64,000 nt of DNA from Gammaproteobacteria bacterium (GCA_034522055.1 JAXHLS010000006.1:356116-420115), one strand, 5' to 3'. Positions 9,438-20,269 are shown, numbered from the stretch's first letter. Numbers and translations are program-made. The notes: generated from the sequence alone by a model not told the origin.

Positions 9438-9605
9438 TTATCTGGCATGTTAGGTTTTTTGCCAGACACCGGGGAAGCCGTCCCGACCTGGAGGCAGGAA
9501 GTTTCTGACCTCGCGCGTAGATGGGCTCCCCGCCTCATTGCCGATTTCGAGGAGTATCGGGAAGCCAGCCTGGCTGGACTTCGTATCACAAGGTCGAACC
9601 GGCAA
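9438..9605 (+). ncRNA. Predicted IS110 bridge RNA
   Basis: The left end folds by eye into a 5' hairpin (TCTGGC 9441-9446 with GCCAGA 9461-9466) and two internal-loop structures. Target loop: stem GGGGAAGCC 9471-9479 with GGGCTCCCC 9523-9531, enclosing CCCGACCT (9482-9489), an apical hairpin (GAGGCAG/CTGACCTC) and GTAG (9517-9520). CCCGACCT equals the left side of the interrupted target plus core; GTAG is complementary to CTAC on the right side. Donor loop: stem GCCGATTTCGA 9540-9550 with TCGAACCGGC 9594-9603, enclosing GGAGTATC (9551-9558), equal to the right end of the element, and ACAAG (9588-9592), complementary to its left end CTTGT. This is the layout described for IS621 bridge RNAs. Exact RNA ends are unknown. 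Confidence 0.85.
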
Positions 9606-9675
9606 GAAATGCGAGGTCGGGGAACCGGTGATCAGTGTGACGCAACCGACCCCAGAAGGGAAAGGAGGAACAACG

Positions 9676-10671
9676 ATGAGCGTTTATATCGGCATTGATG
9701 TCGCCGCACGCTCCTTCGACTTGCTCTGCCGTCGTGACGGCAAGAACAGTAAGGTCTACACCTTCCCACAGACTGCCCAAGGTCACGCCCAGGCGATCCG
9801 CAAGCTGCAGGCGCTGCAACCGGCGGGCATCGTGCTGGAGGCCACTGGCATCTACTACCTGGACCTCGCGCTGGCCCTGCACGAGGCCGGGCTGCCGGTG
9901 TCCGTGATCAACCCGCGCAGCTTCCGGCATTTCGCCGAAATTACGCTGCGCGGCAGTAAGACCGACCCGCTCGACACCGCCCTGTTGGCCGAATACGCCG
10001 AACGCATGACGCCTAGGCGCTGGACCCCGCCGCCATCGACCTATCGGGCCCTACGCGACTTCGGCCGGCATCTCAACCGCCTAATGGACGCGCGGACCCA
10101 GGCCAAGAACCACCTGCACGCCCTGAAGGCGCAACGGGGCACGCCAGCCCTGCTGATCGAGGATGCCGAGGAAAGCATCGCTCAACTGGACCAACGCATC
10201 GAACGGGTGCAACAAGCGGCCCAGGACTTGATCCAGCAGACCCCCGAGCTGGCGCAACATCAGGCCCATCTCTGTGCCGCCACCGGCCTCGCGGCAGCCA
10301 GCAGCCTGGCTCTGCTGGCCGAGCTATCCACACTGCCCAGGGACCTGAAGGCCAAACAAGTCGCTCGTCATGCTGGGCTGGACGTGCGCCTGCATGAGTC
10401 GGGCTCTAGCGTCCATCGACCCGGGCGCCTAGCCAAGACCGGCAATGCCTACCTGCGTAGCGCCCTGTACATGCCAGCGATGGTGGCGATCGTGCATGAC
10501 CCGTATGCCAAGGCGTTCTATAACGCTCTGGTGGCCCGGGGCAAAAAGCGGATCCAAGCCTTGTGCGCCGTCATGCGCAAGTACCTCACCGGAATCTGGG
10601 CCTGCATGCAGCATGATCAGCCTTTCGACTCCTCCAAGCTGTTTAGCGATCAGCATCTCCAAACCGCTTGA
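9676..10671 (+). CDS. IS110-family transposase (RNA-guided DEDD recombinase)
   Basis: The start is the ATG preceded by AAAGGAGGAACAACG; the longer open frame upstream overlaps the bridge RNA and is not coding. 331 residues. The N-terminal RuvC-like DEDD domain begins YIGIDVAARSFD with the first catalytic Asp, then LEATGIYYLDLA, and GSKTDPLDTALLAEYAE with the later Asp residues. A coiled-coil region spans about 130-210. The C-terminal Transposase_20 domain includes GLDVRLHESGSSVHRPGRLAKTGN, carrying the serine cluster where the recombining Ser is expected, and ends with IQALCAVMRKYLTGIWACM. The frame appears intact and the element could be active. Confidence 0.95.
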   Translation: MSVYIGIDVAARSFDLLCRRDGKNSKVYTFPQTAQGHAQAIRKLQALQPAGIVLEATGIYYLDLALALHEAGLPVSVINPRSFRHFAEITLRGSKTDPLDTALLAEYAERMTPRRWTPPPSTYRALRDFGRHLNRLMDARTQAKNHLHALKAQRGTPALLIEDAEESIAQLDQRIERVQQAAQDLIQQTPELAQHQAHLCAATGLAAASSLALLAELSTLPRDLKAKQVARHAGLDVRLHESGSSVHRPGRLAKTGNAYLRSALYMPAMVAIVHDPYAKAFYNALVARGKKRIQALCAVMRKYLTGIWACMQHDQPFDSSKLFSDQHLQTA

Positions 10672-10688
10672 CAGGAAACGGAGTATCT

Positions 10689-11105
10689 ACAGATACACCC
10701 CCGCCGCCTGTTCCTTCGGCACGAATGTAGGTCGGGATTCATCCCGACATTAACGCCCGCCGCGCACACCACGGGCCGGGCCGGAACCTCCCGCAGGCTG
10801 TCGGGCTGAAGCCCGACCTACAGATACACCCTCACCGCCTGTTCCTTCGGCACGGATGTAGGTCGGGATTCATCCCGACATCCCGGCCCGTAGATGCGCC
10901 CAGCGCCTGTTCCTTCGGCACGAATGTAGGTCGGGATTCATCCCGACATTAACGCCCGCCGCGCACACCACGGGCCGGGCCGGAACCTCCACCGCTGACT
11001 GTCGGGCTGAAGCCCGACCTACAAAAACGAAGCCCGACCTACAGATACACCCCCACCGCCGGTTCCTTCGGCACGAATGTAGGTCGGGATTCATCCCGAC
11101 ATCCG
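10689..11105. repeat. REP family-A array, about seven palindromes
   Basis: A run of GTCGGGATTCATCCCGAC and GTCGGGCTGAAGCCCGAC palindromes in alternating orientation, linked by two recurring spacers (CTGTTCCTTCGGCACGAATG and a spacer containing CACACCACGGGCCGGGCC). It lies between the IS110 element and the mlaC stop. Two further unoccupied copies of the IS target (GCCCGACCTACAGATACAC) are at 10811 and 11032. No gene within. Confidence 0.9.
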
Positions 11106-11110
11106 GGGGG

Positions 11111-11749
11111 TTAGCGATAGTAGGGCTGGCGCATCTGGTTGAACTGCTGGCGGTAGTAGCTGACCGCACTGATGCCGTTGGCCGTGACGTCGAAGACCTT
11201 CCAGCCGGAGTTGCCGCGGTAGAAGCGGAACTGCAGGCGTACCGGCTGCTCGTACATGGAACCTCGCACCAGGGCCCCCACGGCGACCTGACGGGCGTCG
11301 CGTCGCACGCGGGAACCGAAGATATCGATACGGGGCGGCGGGTTGGACAGGGCCTTGAGGTTCTTGGCCAGGGCGCTGAAGAACATGCCCTTGAGGCGCT
11401 GGGTGAACTCGCTCTTCTGACCCTCGCTCATCTGGTCATAGCCGCGCCCCAGTACCCAGCGGGACATGAGCGGAAAGTCGAAGTAGGGCGCGATCTCGTT
11501 ATCCAGGAAGGCGAGCAGTTCCTGAGGGTCGAGGCTGCCCTGGGATAGGAAGCCCTGCATGCGGTCGAGTCCCTGGCGCAGTATCTGCTCGGGTGTCTCC
11601 ACCTCAGAAGGGGCCTGGGCCGGGCGCGCCATGGGGGCGCCCTGGGGGGCGTAACCGGGGTGGTAGGCGCGAGCCCCGTAGGGTTGGGCCTGGGCCGCGG
11701 TTGCCGCGAACAAGAGCACTGCCGTAGCTGCCAGAAATGGCTTTTTCAT
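11111..11749 (-). CDS. mlaC: MlaC/Ttg2D-type periplasmic phospholipid-binding protein
   Basis: Start chosen at the ATG preceded by AAGGAGAAACC; the longer open frame runs into a dispersed repeat. 212 residues with a clear signal peptide (KKPFLAATAVLLFAATAAQA). The rest matches the Tol_Tol_Ttg2 family: ETPEQILRQGLDRM near the start, NEIAPYFDFPLMSRWVLGRGYDQMS, then RLQFRFYRGNSGWKVFDVTANGISAVSYYRQQF at the end. Family members ferry phospholipids between the outer-membrane MlaA complex and the inner-membrane MlaFEDB transporter. Here it stands alone without mlaFED, so it may serve a different MCE system; the symbol is by family. Confidence 0.8.
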   Translation of the reverse strand: MKKPFLAATAVLLFAATAAQAQPYGARAYHPGYAPQGAPMARPAQAPSEVETPEQILRQGLDRMQGFLSQGSLDPQELLAFLDNEIAPYFDFPLMSRWVLGRGYDQMSEGQKSEFTQRLKGMFFSALAKNLKALSNPPPRIDIFGSRVRRDARQVAVGALVRGSMYEQPVRLQFRFYRGNSGWKVFDVTANGISAVSYYRQQFNQMRQPYYR

Positions 11750-11764
11750 GGTTTCTCCTTCCTC

Positions 11765-11896
11765 GTTAACGTGAAAGTCGCGAAGCACGGACTCCCCCTC
11801 TCCCTCTGGGAGAGGGATGGGGTGAGGGAACGAACATGGCGATACGCGCTCCTCTTTCATCATCTTGGGCGGCGCGTATCGCCATGAGAGTTAAGA
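11765..11896. repeat. Dispersed ~130-bp repeat, copy 1, with 15-bp perfect inverted repeat
   Basis: Shares TTAACGTGAAAGTCGCGAAGCAC, a CTCCCCCTCTCCCTCTGGGA segment, GGGGTGAGGGAACGAA and the right part with a copy at 16.3-16.5 kb. Its right end is a hairpin, CATGGCGATACGCGC (11835-11849) with GCGCGTATCGCCATG (11872-11886). It lies in the 5' leader of mlaC. Confidence 0.85.
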
Positions 11897-12051
11897 TTGC
11901 GTCGGTCGGTCGGGGACGGGGCAGGCAACGTTTCCGGCCCGCCCGCGTTCGCCGCCAAAGATGCGGCGCCCCACCATCCCCATACCTTAACCGGACACCG
12001 GCGCGATAGCCATGGTGCCGGCTCGGGGGCAGGCCGTGCGATGGGGAGCGC

Positions 12052-14319
12052 TCAGAGGTCGCCCACCAACTCCTCGAGTTCGAATTCGAAGACGATATCG
12101 TCGCCGTCGCTGTCGATGCGCACATGGCCGCCCTTCTCGAGCTTACCAAAGAGCAGCTCTTCGGCCAGCCCTTTCTTTATCTTCTCCTGGATGAGCCGGG
12201 CCATGGGCCGCGCACCCATGAGGGGGTCGTAGCCGTTGGCGGCCAGCCAGGCCCGCGCCTCCTCGGACACCTCGAGGGTGACGTTCTTGTCCTGGAGCTG
12301 GGCCTCCAACTCGAACACGAACTTGTCCACGACGCTGCCGATGGTGGCGGGGTCCAGGGGCTTGAAGTTGACGATGGCATCCAGGCGGTTGCGGAACTCC
12401 GGTGTGAAGGTCTTCTCAATGGCCTCCCTGGAGTCCCCGGAGTGGTCCTGCCGGGTGAAGCCAATGGAGGCCCGGCTCAGGCGCTCGGCGCCCGCGTTGG
12501 TGGTCATCACCAGGATGACGTTGCGGAAGTCCGCCTTGCGGCCGTTGTTGTCGGTGAGGGTACCGTGGTCCATGACCTGCAGCAGCAGATTGAACACGTC
12601 CGGGTGGGCCTTCTCGATCTCGTCCAGCAACAGCACCGAGTGGGGATGCTTGTTGATGGCATCGGTGAGCAGCCCGCCCTGGTCGAAGCCCACGTAGCCC
12701 GGCGGGGCACCGATGAGCCGGGATACCGTGTGGCGCTCCATGTACTCGGACATGTCGAAGCGCACCAGCTCGATGCCCATGATGCGGGCCATCTGGCGGG
12801 TCACCTCGGTCTTGCCCACGCCGGTGGGGCCGGCGAACAGGAAGGAGCCGATGGGCTTGTCCTGGTTGCCGAGGCCGGAGCGGGTCATCTTGATGGCCGT
12901 TCCGAGGGTGGAGATGGCTTCCTCCTGGCCGTAGACCACCATCTTGAGGTCACGCTCAAGGTTGCGCAGTACATCCTTGTCGTTGCGGGACACGCTCTTT
13001 TCGGGGATGCGGGCCATCTTGGCGACGATGGATTCCACCTCGCCCACGCCGATGGTCTTGCGGCGTCGCGACGGTGGTATCAGGCGCTGGCGGGCGCCGG
13101 CCTCGTCGATGATGTCGATGGCCTTGTCCGGCAGGTGGCGGTCGTTGATGTAACGGTCCGCCAGCTCGGCGGCGGTGCGCAGGGCCTGGCGGGAGTATTT
13201 CACCTGGTGGTGCTCCTCGAAGCGAGACTTGAGGCCCTCGAGGATCTTCACCGTGTCGTCCACCGATGGCTCGCTGATGTCGATCTTCTGGAAACGCCGG
13301 GCCAGGGCGCGGTCCTTCTCGAAGATGCCGCGGTATTCCTGGTAGGTGGTGGAGCCCACGCACTTGAGTTCGCCCGAGGCCAGCATGGGCTTGATGAGGT
13401 TGGAGGCGTCCATGACGCCGCCGGAAGCGGCGCCGGCACCGATGATGGTGTGGATCTCGTCGATGAACAGGATCGCTCCTTCCTCCTTGCGGAGCTGGGC
13501 CAGCAGGGCCTTGAGGCGCTTCTCGAAGTCGCCGCGGTACTTGGTGCCGGCGAGCAGGGCCCCGAGGTCGAGGCTGTAGATGACGGCATTGGAGAGGATC
13601 TCCGGCACCGCCCCGTCCACCACCATCTTGGCCAGGCCCTCGGCGATGGCGGTCTTGCCGACCCCCGCCTCGCCCACGAACAGGGGGTTGTTCTTGCGCC
13701 GCCGGCACAGGATCTGCACCGTGCGCTGGACCTCGTCGCGGCGCCCGATGAGAGGGTCTATCTTGCCCAGCAGGGCCTGCTCGTTGAGGTTGATGGCGTA
13801 GTTTTCCAGGGGGCTGTTGGAGCCGCCCTCGGCAGGCTTCTCGTCGTCGCCGGCCAGACCCGCATCCTCGCTCTCCTCGGCCCCGGATACCTTGGAGATG
13901 CCGTGGGAGAGGAACTTCACCACGTCGAGGCGGGAGATGTCCTGTTTGGACAGGAAGTATACGGCCTGGGACTCCCGCTCGCCGAAGATGGCCACCAGCA
14001 CGTTGGCGCCCGTGACCTCCTTCTTGCCCGATGACTGGACGTGGAAGACCGCCCGCTGCAGCACCCGCTGAAAGCCCAGGGTGGGCTGGGTCTCGCGGTC
14101 CTCGTCCGGCCCCAGCAGGGGGGTGTTCTGGTCGACGAATTCCAGCAGCTCGGCGCGCAGGCGCTCCAGATCCGCACCGCAGGAGCGCAGCACCCTGGAG
14201 GCCGCAGGCTCGTCCACCAGGGCCAGCAGCAGGTGTTCCACCGTGACGAACTCATGGCGCTTGTCACGGGCCGCCCTGAAGGCGGAATTCAGCGTGTATT
14301 CGAGTTCTTTGCTCAACAT
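12052..14319 (-). CDS. clpA: ATP-dependent Clp protease ATP-binding subunit ClpA
   Basis: 755 residues, close to E. coli ClpA (758). The N-domain (residues 1-~145) opens MLSKELEYTLNSAFRAARDKRHEFVTVEHLLLAL. The first AAA+ module has Walker A GEAGVGKTAIAEGLA near 215 and Walker B ILFIDEIHTIIGAG; the second has GPTGVGKTEVTRQMA near 495 and VLLLDEIEKAHPDVFN. The C-terminal part carries IGFTRQ, an IGF-like loop that contacts ClpP. It unfolds substrates, including N-degron substrates delivered by ClpS, for ClpP (not in this window). The gene follows clpS by 27 bp on the same strand, the standard arrangement. Confidence 0.98.
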   Translation of the reverse strand: MLSKELEYTLNSAFRAARDKRHEFVTVEHLLLALVDEPAASRVLRSCGADLERLRAELLEFVDQNTPLLGPDEDRETQPTLGFQRVLQRAVFHVQSSGKKEVTGANVLVAIFGERESQAVYFLSKQDISRLDVVKFLSHGISKVSGAEESEDAGLAGDDEKPAEGGSNSPLENYAINLNEQALLGKIDPLIGRRDEVQRTVQILCRRRKNNPLFVGEAGVGKTAIAEGLAKMVVDGAVPEILSNAVIYSLDLGALLAGTKYRGDFEKRLKALLAQLRKEEGAILFIDEIHTIIGAGAASGGVMDASNLIKPMLASGELKCVGSTTYQEYRGIFEKDRALARRFQKIDISEPSVDDTVKILEGLKSRFEEHHQVKYSRQALRTAAELADRYINDRHLPDKAIDIIDEAGARQRLIPPSRRRKTIGVGEVESIVAKMARIPEKSVSRNDKDVLRNLERDLKMVVYGQEEAISTLGTAIKMTRSGLGNQDKPIGSFLFAGPTGVGKTEVTRQMARIMGIELVRFDMSEYMERHTVSRLIGAPPGYVGFDQGGLLTDAINKHPHSVLLLDEIEKAHPDVFNLLLQVMDHGTLTDNNGRKADFRNVILVMTTNAGAERLSRASIGFTRQDHSGDSREAIEKTFTPEFRNRLDAIVNFKPLDPATIGSVVDKFVFELEAQLQDKNVTLEVSEEARAWLAANGYDPLMGARPMARLIQEKIKKGLAEELLFGKLEKGGHVRIDSDGDDIVFEFELEELVGDL

Positions 14320-14346
14320 GTGGGCGCTCCAGAGTCAGTCACCGGC

Positions 14347-14667
14347 TCAGGCCGGTTCCATGGTGCACAGCAGCGGATGCTGGTGTTCACGGGAATGCAT
14401 ATTCACCTGGTGGACCTTCGTTTCGGCGATCTCCCGCGTGTACTGCCCGCAGGTGCCCCGCCCCTCGGTGTGGATCTGCAACATGATGCGTGTCGCCTTG
14501 TCCCGTGGCAGGTTGAAGAAGGTCTCCAGGATCTCGACGACGAAATCCATGGGCGTGTAGTCGTCGTTCAACAAAATCACGTTGAACAGGGGGGGAACCT
14601 TGAGTTTTGGCCGCGCCTTTTCTACGGCGAGGTCATCGTCATTGATGCGTTCCGGTAAATCAGCCAT
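14347..14667 (-). CDS. clpS: ClpA adaptor ClpS
   Basis: A 106-residue N-recognin adaptor. The start [12 protein letters not shown] is chosen over an upstream in-frame ATG because the preceding residues are not conserved and this length fits the family. The core shows [22 protein letters not shown], which forms the N-degron pocket, and the ClpA-binding part [20 protein letters not shown]. It delivers proteins with N-terminal Leu, Phe, Tyr or Trp to ClpAP. It lies just upstream of clpA and is probably co-transcribed with it. Confidence 0.97.
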   Translation of the reverse strand: MADLPERINDDDLAVEKARPKLKVPPLFNVILLNDDYTPMDFVVEILETFFNLPRDKATRIMLQIHTEGRGTCGQYTREIAETKVHQVNMHSREHQHPLLCTMEPA

Positions 14668-14873
14668 GGGAGTTACGGTGTCTCTCTTGTCTCTGAAATT
14701 GACGGCGCGCGGCGCAGGGAGTTCCCCCCGTCGCACTCTTCCTACCGGAATAAGGATAGTAGGAGATGGGGCCGCTGCGAAGGGGGCGCCGGAAATCGGC
14801 GCAAGCGACTGGGCCTGGCGCCGGATGCCGGCGACGAACCCAGTCTAGGCAGGCCCCGGGGGGCTTTGCAGGG

Positions 14874-16133
<1,260 letters not shown>

Positions 16134-16565
16134 GATTAGTCGTCCTGGAGGTCGGGATAAAGTGTGAAATTTAACCGCAGTTTAACATGGTGTCCCGGCG
16201 AGGATGCCCGAGTAATCCAGGACGGGTGGTCCCTGCGGGCGCAATGGTCACTATCCGGCTCGGGGTGATGGCGCCCTGGATACCGGGTTAACGTAAAAGT
16301 CGCGAAGCACGAACTCCCCCTCTCCCTCTGGGACAAATCCGTCGGGAACGGATTTGAACGCGCCTTGGCGCGGCCCGCAGGGCGAAGGGCAGGATGCCCG
16401 GAGTACAGGGCTGGGGTGAGGGAACGAACATGGCGATACGCGCTCCTCTTTCATCATTTCGGGTGGCGCGTATCGCCATGAGAGTTAAGCCCGGCAGGAC
16501 GGTTGAGGAGGCCGGCCTGCCGGTGTAAGTGGCCAGCGCCGGATACGGAGGTGGCCGGTACGGGC
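16134..16565. other. Intergenic region holding dispersed repeat copy 2
   Basis: Contains the icd leader (AT-rich stretch TGAAATTTAACCGCAGTTTAAC) and the second dispersed repeat; the remainder up to the dapE stop is GC-rich without a credible ORF. Confidence 0.7.
16286..16489. repeat. Dispersed repeat copy 2, enlarged by an internal segment
   Basis: Same ends as the 11.8-kb copy (TTAACGTAAAAGTCGCGAAGCAC at the left, ATGAGAGTTAAG at the right) and the same 15-bp inverted repeat (16429-16443 and 16466-16480). In place of the short AGAGGGAT it has about 80 bp including ACAAATCCGTCGGGAACGGA and AGGATGCCCGGAGTACAGGG. Confidence 0.85.
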
Positions 16566-17699
<1,134 letters not shown>

Positions 17700-17978
17700 T
17701 CAGTCCTCGTCCGGGGTCTTGGCCCTGATGGACAGGGCGTGGATCTCCGATTCCATGGCGTCACCCATGGCGTCGTAGACCATGCGGTGGCGCTTGATGA
17801 GGGGGATGCCTTCGAAGGCCGCGGATACCACTAGAACGTTGAAGTGGCCGCCGCCGGCCTGGGCACCGGGATGACCCGCGTGCTTGTGGCTCTCGTCCTC
17901 GACTTCCAGGCGGGTGGGCTGGAGAGCACCGGTGATGCGCTCGCGGATCATGGCGATACGGGGGTTGTCTTCACTCAT
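17700..17978 (-). CDS. BolA family protein
   Basis: A 92-residue BolA-type protein with the signature [11 protein letters not shown] and the helix [18 protein letters not shown], ending [14 protein letters not shown]. BolA proteins bind monothiol glutaredoxins and 2Fe-2S clusters; some bind DNA. The His in the C-terminal helix and the His of the loop could be cluster ligands. Its first codon overlaps the end of the YciI-like gene and its stop is 6 bp before dapE. Confidence 0.93.
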   Translation of the reverse strand: MSEDNPRIAMIRERITGALQPTRLEVEDESHKHAGHPGAQAGGGHFNVLVVSAAFEGIPLIKRHRMVYDAMGDAMESEIHALSIRAKTPDED

Positions 17979-18274
17979 GGTAGTACCCTTTTGAACGGTT
18001 TGACGGTGACTTTGTCGTAGACCCCCGCCGCGAAGTAGGGGTCCGCGTCGGCCCAGGCGCGGGCTTCTTCCAGGGAAGGGAACTCGGCGACGATGAGGCT
18101 GCCCGTGAAGCCGGCGGCGCCCGGGTCCGAGGCATCCACCGCGGGCAAGGGGCCCGCCATCAGCAGTCTCCCCTGACCCTTGAGGTGCTCCAGGCGGGCC
18201 AGGTGATCGGGACGGGCATCGATACGTGCCGCGAGGGTGCCGGGTCGGTCCTCGGCCAGGATCAGGTAGAACAT
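17975..18274 (-). CDS. YciI family protein
   Basis: A 99-residue cytoplasmic protein with the YCII fold: opening [39 protein letters not shown] with the conserved His-Asp type pair region, and the end [31 protein letters not shown]. The family is annotated as related to a muconolactone isomerase-like fold; its substrate is unknown. Overlaps the following bolA-like start by 4 bp (ATGA arrangement), indicating coupled translation. Confidence 0.92.
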   Translation of the reverse strand: MFYLILAEDRPGTLAARIDARPDHLARLEHLKGQGRLLMAGPLPAVDASDPGAAGFTGSLIVAEFPSLEEARAWADADPYFAAGVYDKVTVKPFKRVLP

Positions 18275-18394
18275 GGGGGGATGGGCAACGGTGAAAAGTG
18301 AATGGTTAATGGTGAATGGTTGGGCATGGGGTGTCTAGGTGGTGGATGGCGATGGCTGGGGAATGGGGGATAGAGATGGTGGATAGAGATCATA

Positions 18395-18504
18395 GTGAAT
18401 GGTGAATGGTGAATGGTGAATAGTGAATAGTGAATAGGGAATAGGGAATAGGGAATAGGGAATAGGGAATAGTGGATAGGGGATAGGGGATAGGGGATAG
18501 GGGA
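18395..18504. repeat. Heptamer tandem array with drifting unit (GAATGGT/GAATAGT/GAATAGG/GGATAGG)
   Basis: About 15 consecutive 7-bp units. The unit changes stepwise along the array, from GAATGGT to GAATAGT to GAATAGG to GGATAGG, as if blocks had been homogenised. It lies downstream of the 18.56-19.29 kb gene. The rest of the gap to 18274 has scattered related words (GTGAATGGTTAATGG) and no gene. Confidence 0.9.
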
Positions 18505-18562
18505 TCCCGGTCTCGTCGTGGCGGCGCAGGGCGGTAGCCGGGATGGATTTCCCGGCGATTAT

Positions 18563-19291
18563 TCAATGTATGGTGGAGTGGTTCCACTGATCGTGGTAGG
18601 CCTGTAGGAGTTCCTTCACGGCCGCGGGATAGGCCACGCGCGCCATCTCGCCCATGCCCTCGCGGAAAAAGGCGGGCATGTCCGCGGGGATGTGCCCGGC
18701 CATCCGGTCGAAGGTGCGTCTCATGAGGGCGGTGTCGTGGCTGCGGGTGGCGATGATGCCCCAGTTGAGGTTCATCACCCGCCACGGTCGCATGGGATTG
18801 GAGGCCTCGAGATCCGCCTTGACGGCCGGACTGGCACTCATCAGCACCTCTTCGAGCAGTACACAGAGTTCTGCAAGGTCGGCCGGGTCCCGGGTGCCGT
18901 TGGCCACCGCGGCGAAGGCGTTGGCCACCGGCTCCAGGTGTTCCAGGCGTGCCCCGGCCCGCGCCAGCCACACCGAGGCGCCGGCCACGGCGCGCTGGAG
19001 CATGGCCTGGTCCGCCGGCGCGCCATGGCCCTGCACACCGTCTACCACCGCCTCCATGAGGGTCAATACATGGTCACCGATGCGGTCCATGTCTTCGGTG
19101 GTGAGCCGCGTGAGGGCCTCGTCGCCGGAATCCACGTATGCCGCGATGTCCACGAACTGGCCCAGGGCATCCCCCAGGGTCCGGGTGGTCTCCCGGGTCT
19201 TTGGGTCGTCGGGGCGGGTCGCCGCGAAACGGTCCACGTTCTCCTTCAGAACCTTCCCGAAGGCCTGGATGTCCATTATCAGAATACTCAT
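18563..19291 (-). CDS. Conserved-looking protein of unknown function
   Basis: I do not recognise this 242-residue family. It appears cytoplasmic and mainly helical, without signal peptide or membrane segment. Features: an acidic/basic N-terminal part (MDIQAFGKVLKENVDRFAA) and a central Ala/Leu-rich stretch. A C-terminal part has aromatic residues (RPWRVMNLNWGIIATRSHDT, then FDRMAGHIPADMPAFFREGM and LLQAYHDQWNHSTIH). Codon use matches neighbouring genes and the frame is long, so it is probably real. A second ATG five codons in (MDIQAF) is an alternative start. It is transcribed divergently from rnm. Confidence 0.65.
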   Translation of the reverse strand: MSILIMDIQAFGKVLKENVDRFAATRPDDPKTRETTRTLGDALGQFVDIAAYVDSGDEALTRLTTEDMDRIGDHVLTLMEAVVDGVQGHGAPADQAMLQRAVAGASVWLARAGARLEHLEPVANAFAAVANGTRDPADLAELCVLLEEVLMSASPAVKADLEASNPMRPWRVMNLNWGIIATRSHDTALMRRTFDRMAGHIPADMPAFFREGMGEMARVAYPAAVKELLQAYHDQWNHSTIH

Positions 19292-19405
19292 GGGGCGGGC
19301 AGTATAACGTCTTCAGCCCTGCAAACCGGGCTTTCCTGCGCGCCGGCAGCGGGGAGCGATGCGAATCCTGCAGAACATGCGGCCAAATAGGCGGTGTTAT
19401 TCGGT

Positions 19406-19411
19406 TACAAT
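19406..19411 (+). promoter_or_regulatory. Possible -10 box for rnm, giving a near-leaderless mRNA
   Basis: TACAAT lies 8 bp before the ATG of rnm and no Shine-Dalgarno is present between them. If it is used, transcription would start at or within a few bases of the start codon. There is no clear -35 box. Confidence 0.35.
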
Positions 19412-19419
19412 GCCGCGTT

Positions 19420-20268
19420 ATGTCCACCCTGTGCTATGACCTCCATTCCCACTCCACCGCTTCCGACGGCACCCTGGCGCCGCGGGATCTGGTGGAACGC
19501 GCCGCGCGCTCGGGCGTCCACGTGCTGGCCCTCACGGATCACGACACCACCGCCGGCCTCGCGGAGGCCGAGCAAGCGGCCGGGCCTCTGGGACTCGAGG
19601 TGGTGAGAGGCGTGGAGGTGTCCGTCACCTGGGGCGGGCGCACGGTGCACATCCTCGGCCTCAACGTGGCTCGCGACTGCGTCGCCCTCGAGGATGGCCT
19701 CGCGCGCCTGCGCGTCGAGCGCGAGGGGCGGGCCCGCCGTATCGCCGCTTTGCTGGAGGAGGCGGGGATCCCGGGGGCCTACGAGGGCGCCCGGGCCCTC
19801 GCCAAGGGCAGTATCCTCAGCCGCACCCACTTCGCCCACTTCCTGGTGGCCGAGGGCGTGGCGGAATCGGTACGCGACGTGTTCAAGAAGTATCTCATCA
19901 ACGGCAAGCCCGGCCACGTGTCCGGCGAGTGGGCCGGTCTGGCCGAGGCGGTGGGCTGGATCCGGGCCGCCGGCGGACAGGCGGTCATCGCCCATCCGGC
20001 GCGTTACGGTTTCACGGCGGCCAAGCTCGGCCGCCTGGTGGCGGAGTTTCAGGAGGCCGGCGGGCGGGGCCTCGAGGTGGTGTCCGGCAGCCATGCCCCC
20101 GAGGATAACGACCGCATGGCCACGGTGGCACGCCGGCACGGCCTGCTGGCCTCCAGCGGCAGTGACTTTCACGGCCCCGAGAACCCGTGGCGCGAACTGG
20201 GGGCCATGCCGCGGCTGCCTGCCGATCTCCGGCCGGTGTGGGCGGATTGGGGTGGGCAGGCCGCCTGA
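19420..20268 (+). CDS. rnm: PHP-domain 5'-3' exoribonuclease (RNase AM / YciV)
   Basis: 282 residues. The start MSTLCYDLHSHSTASDG is chosen because the PHP domain begins there; the longer open frame upstream overlaps the divergent promoter. PHP metal motifs: DLHSHSTASDG, ALTDHDTTAG, ARALAKGSILSRTHFAHFL, AVIAHPARYG, VVSGSHAPED and GSDFHGP at the end. In E. coli this protein matures the 5' ends of rRNAs and degrades short RNA. It is directly followed, 1 bp later, by yciO, the same order as in E. coli. Confidence 0.92.
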   Translation: MSTLCYDLHSHSTASDGTLAPRDLVERAARSGVHVLALTDHDTTAGLAEAEQAAGPLGLEVVRGVEVSVTWGGRTVHILGLNVARDCVALEDGLARLRVEREGRARRIAALLEEAGIPGAYEGARALAKGSILSRTHFAHFLVAEGVAESVRDVFKKYLINGKPGHVSGEWAGLAEAVGWIRAAGGQAVIAHPARYGFTAAKLGRLVAEFQEAGGRGLEVVSGSHAPEDNDRMATVARRHGLLASSGSDFHGPENPWRELGAMPRLPADLRPVWADWGGQAA

Positions 20269-20269
20269 T

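Larger units (their letters stand above)
9424..10688 (+). mobile_element. IS110-family insertion sequence in a REP palindrome
   Basis: The element separates the two halves of a family-A REP. The left flank ends ...AAGCCCGAC-CT and the right flank begins CT-ACAGATACACC; joined, they restore GCCCGACCTACAGATACACC, which occurs uninterrupted at 10811-10830. The shared CT (9424-9425 and 10687-10688) is the crossover dinucleotide. There are no terminal inverted repeats, as is usual for IS110. About 250 bp of non-coding left end precedes the transposase and encodes a probable bridge RNA. Confidence 0.9.

Noticed and set aside
9538..9675. Longer IS110 transposase start
   Set aside because: The frame is open, but this stretch forms the donor loop of the bridge RNA and the ATG at 9676 has a strong ribosome site.
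10689..11105. CRISPR-like array
   Set aside because: Repeats alternate in orientation, spacers are themselves repeated and no cas genes are near; it is a REP array.
12124..14034. 636-codon frame antisense to clpA
   Set aside because: Shadow frame of clpA; no recognisable protein and no ribosome site.
18390..18971. 193-codon minus-strand ORF through the heptamer array
   Set aside because: Its C-terminus is pure repeat translation (PYSLFPIPYSLF) and the rest overlaps the 18.56-kb gene in another frame.
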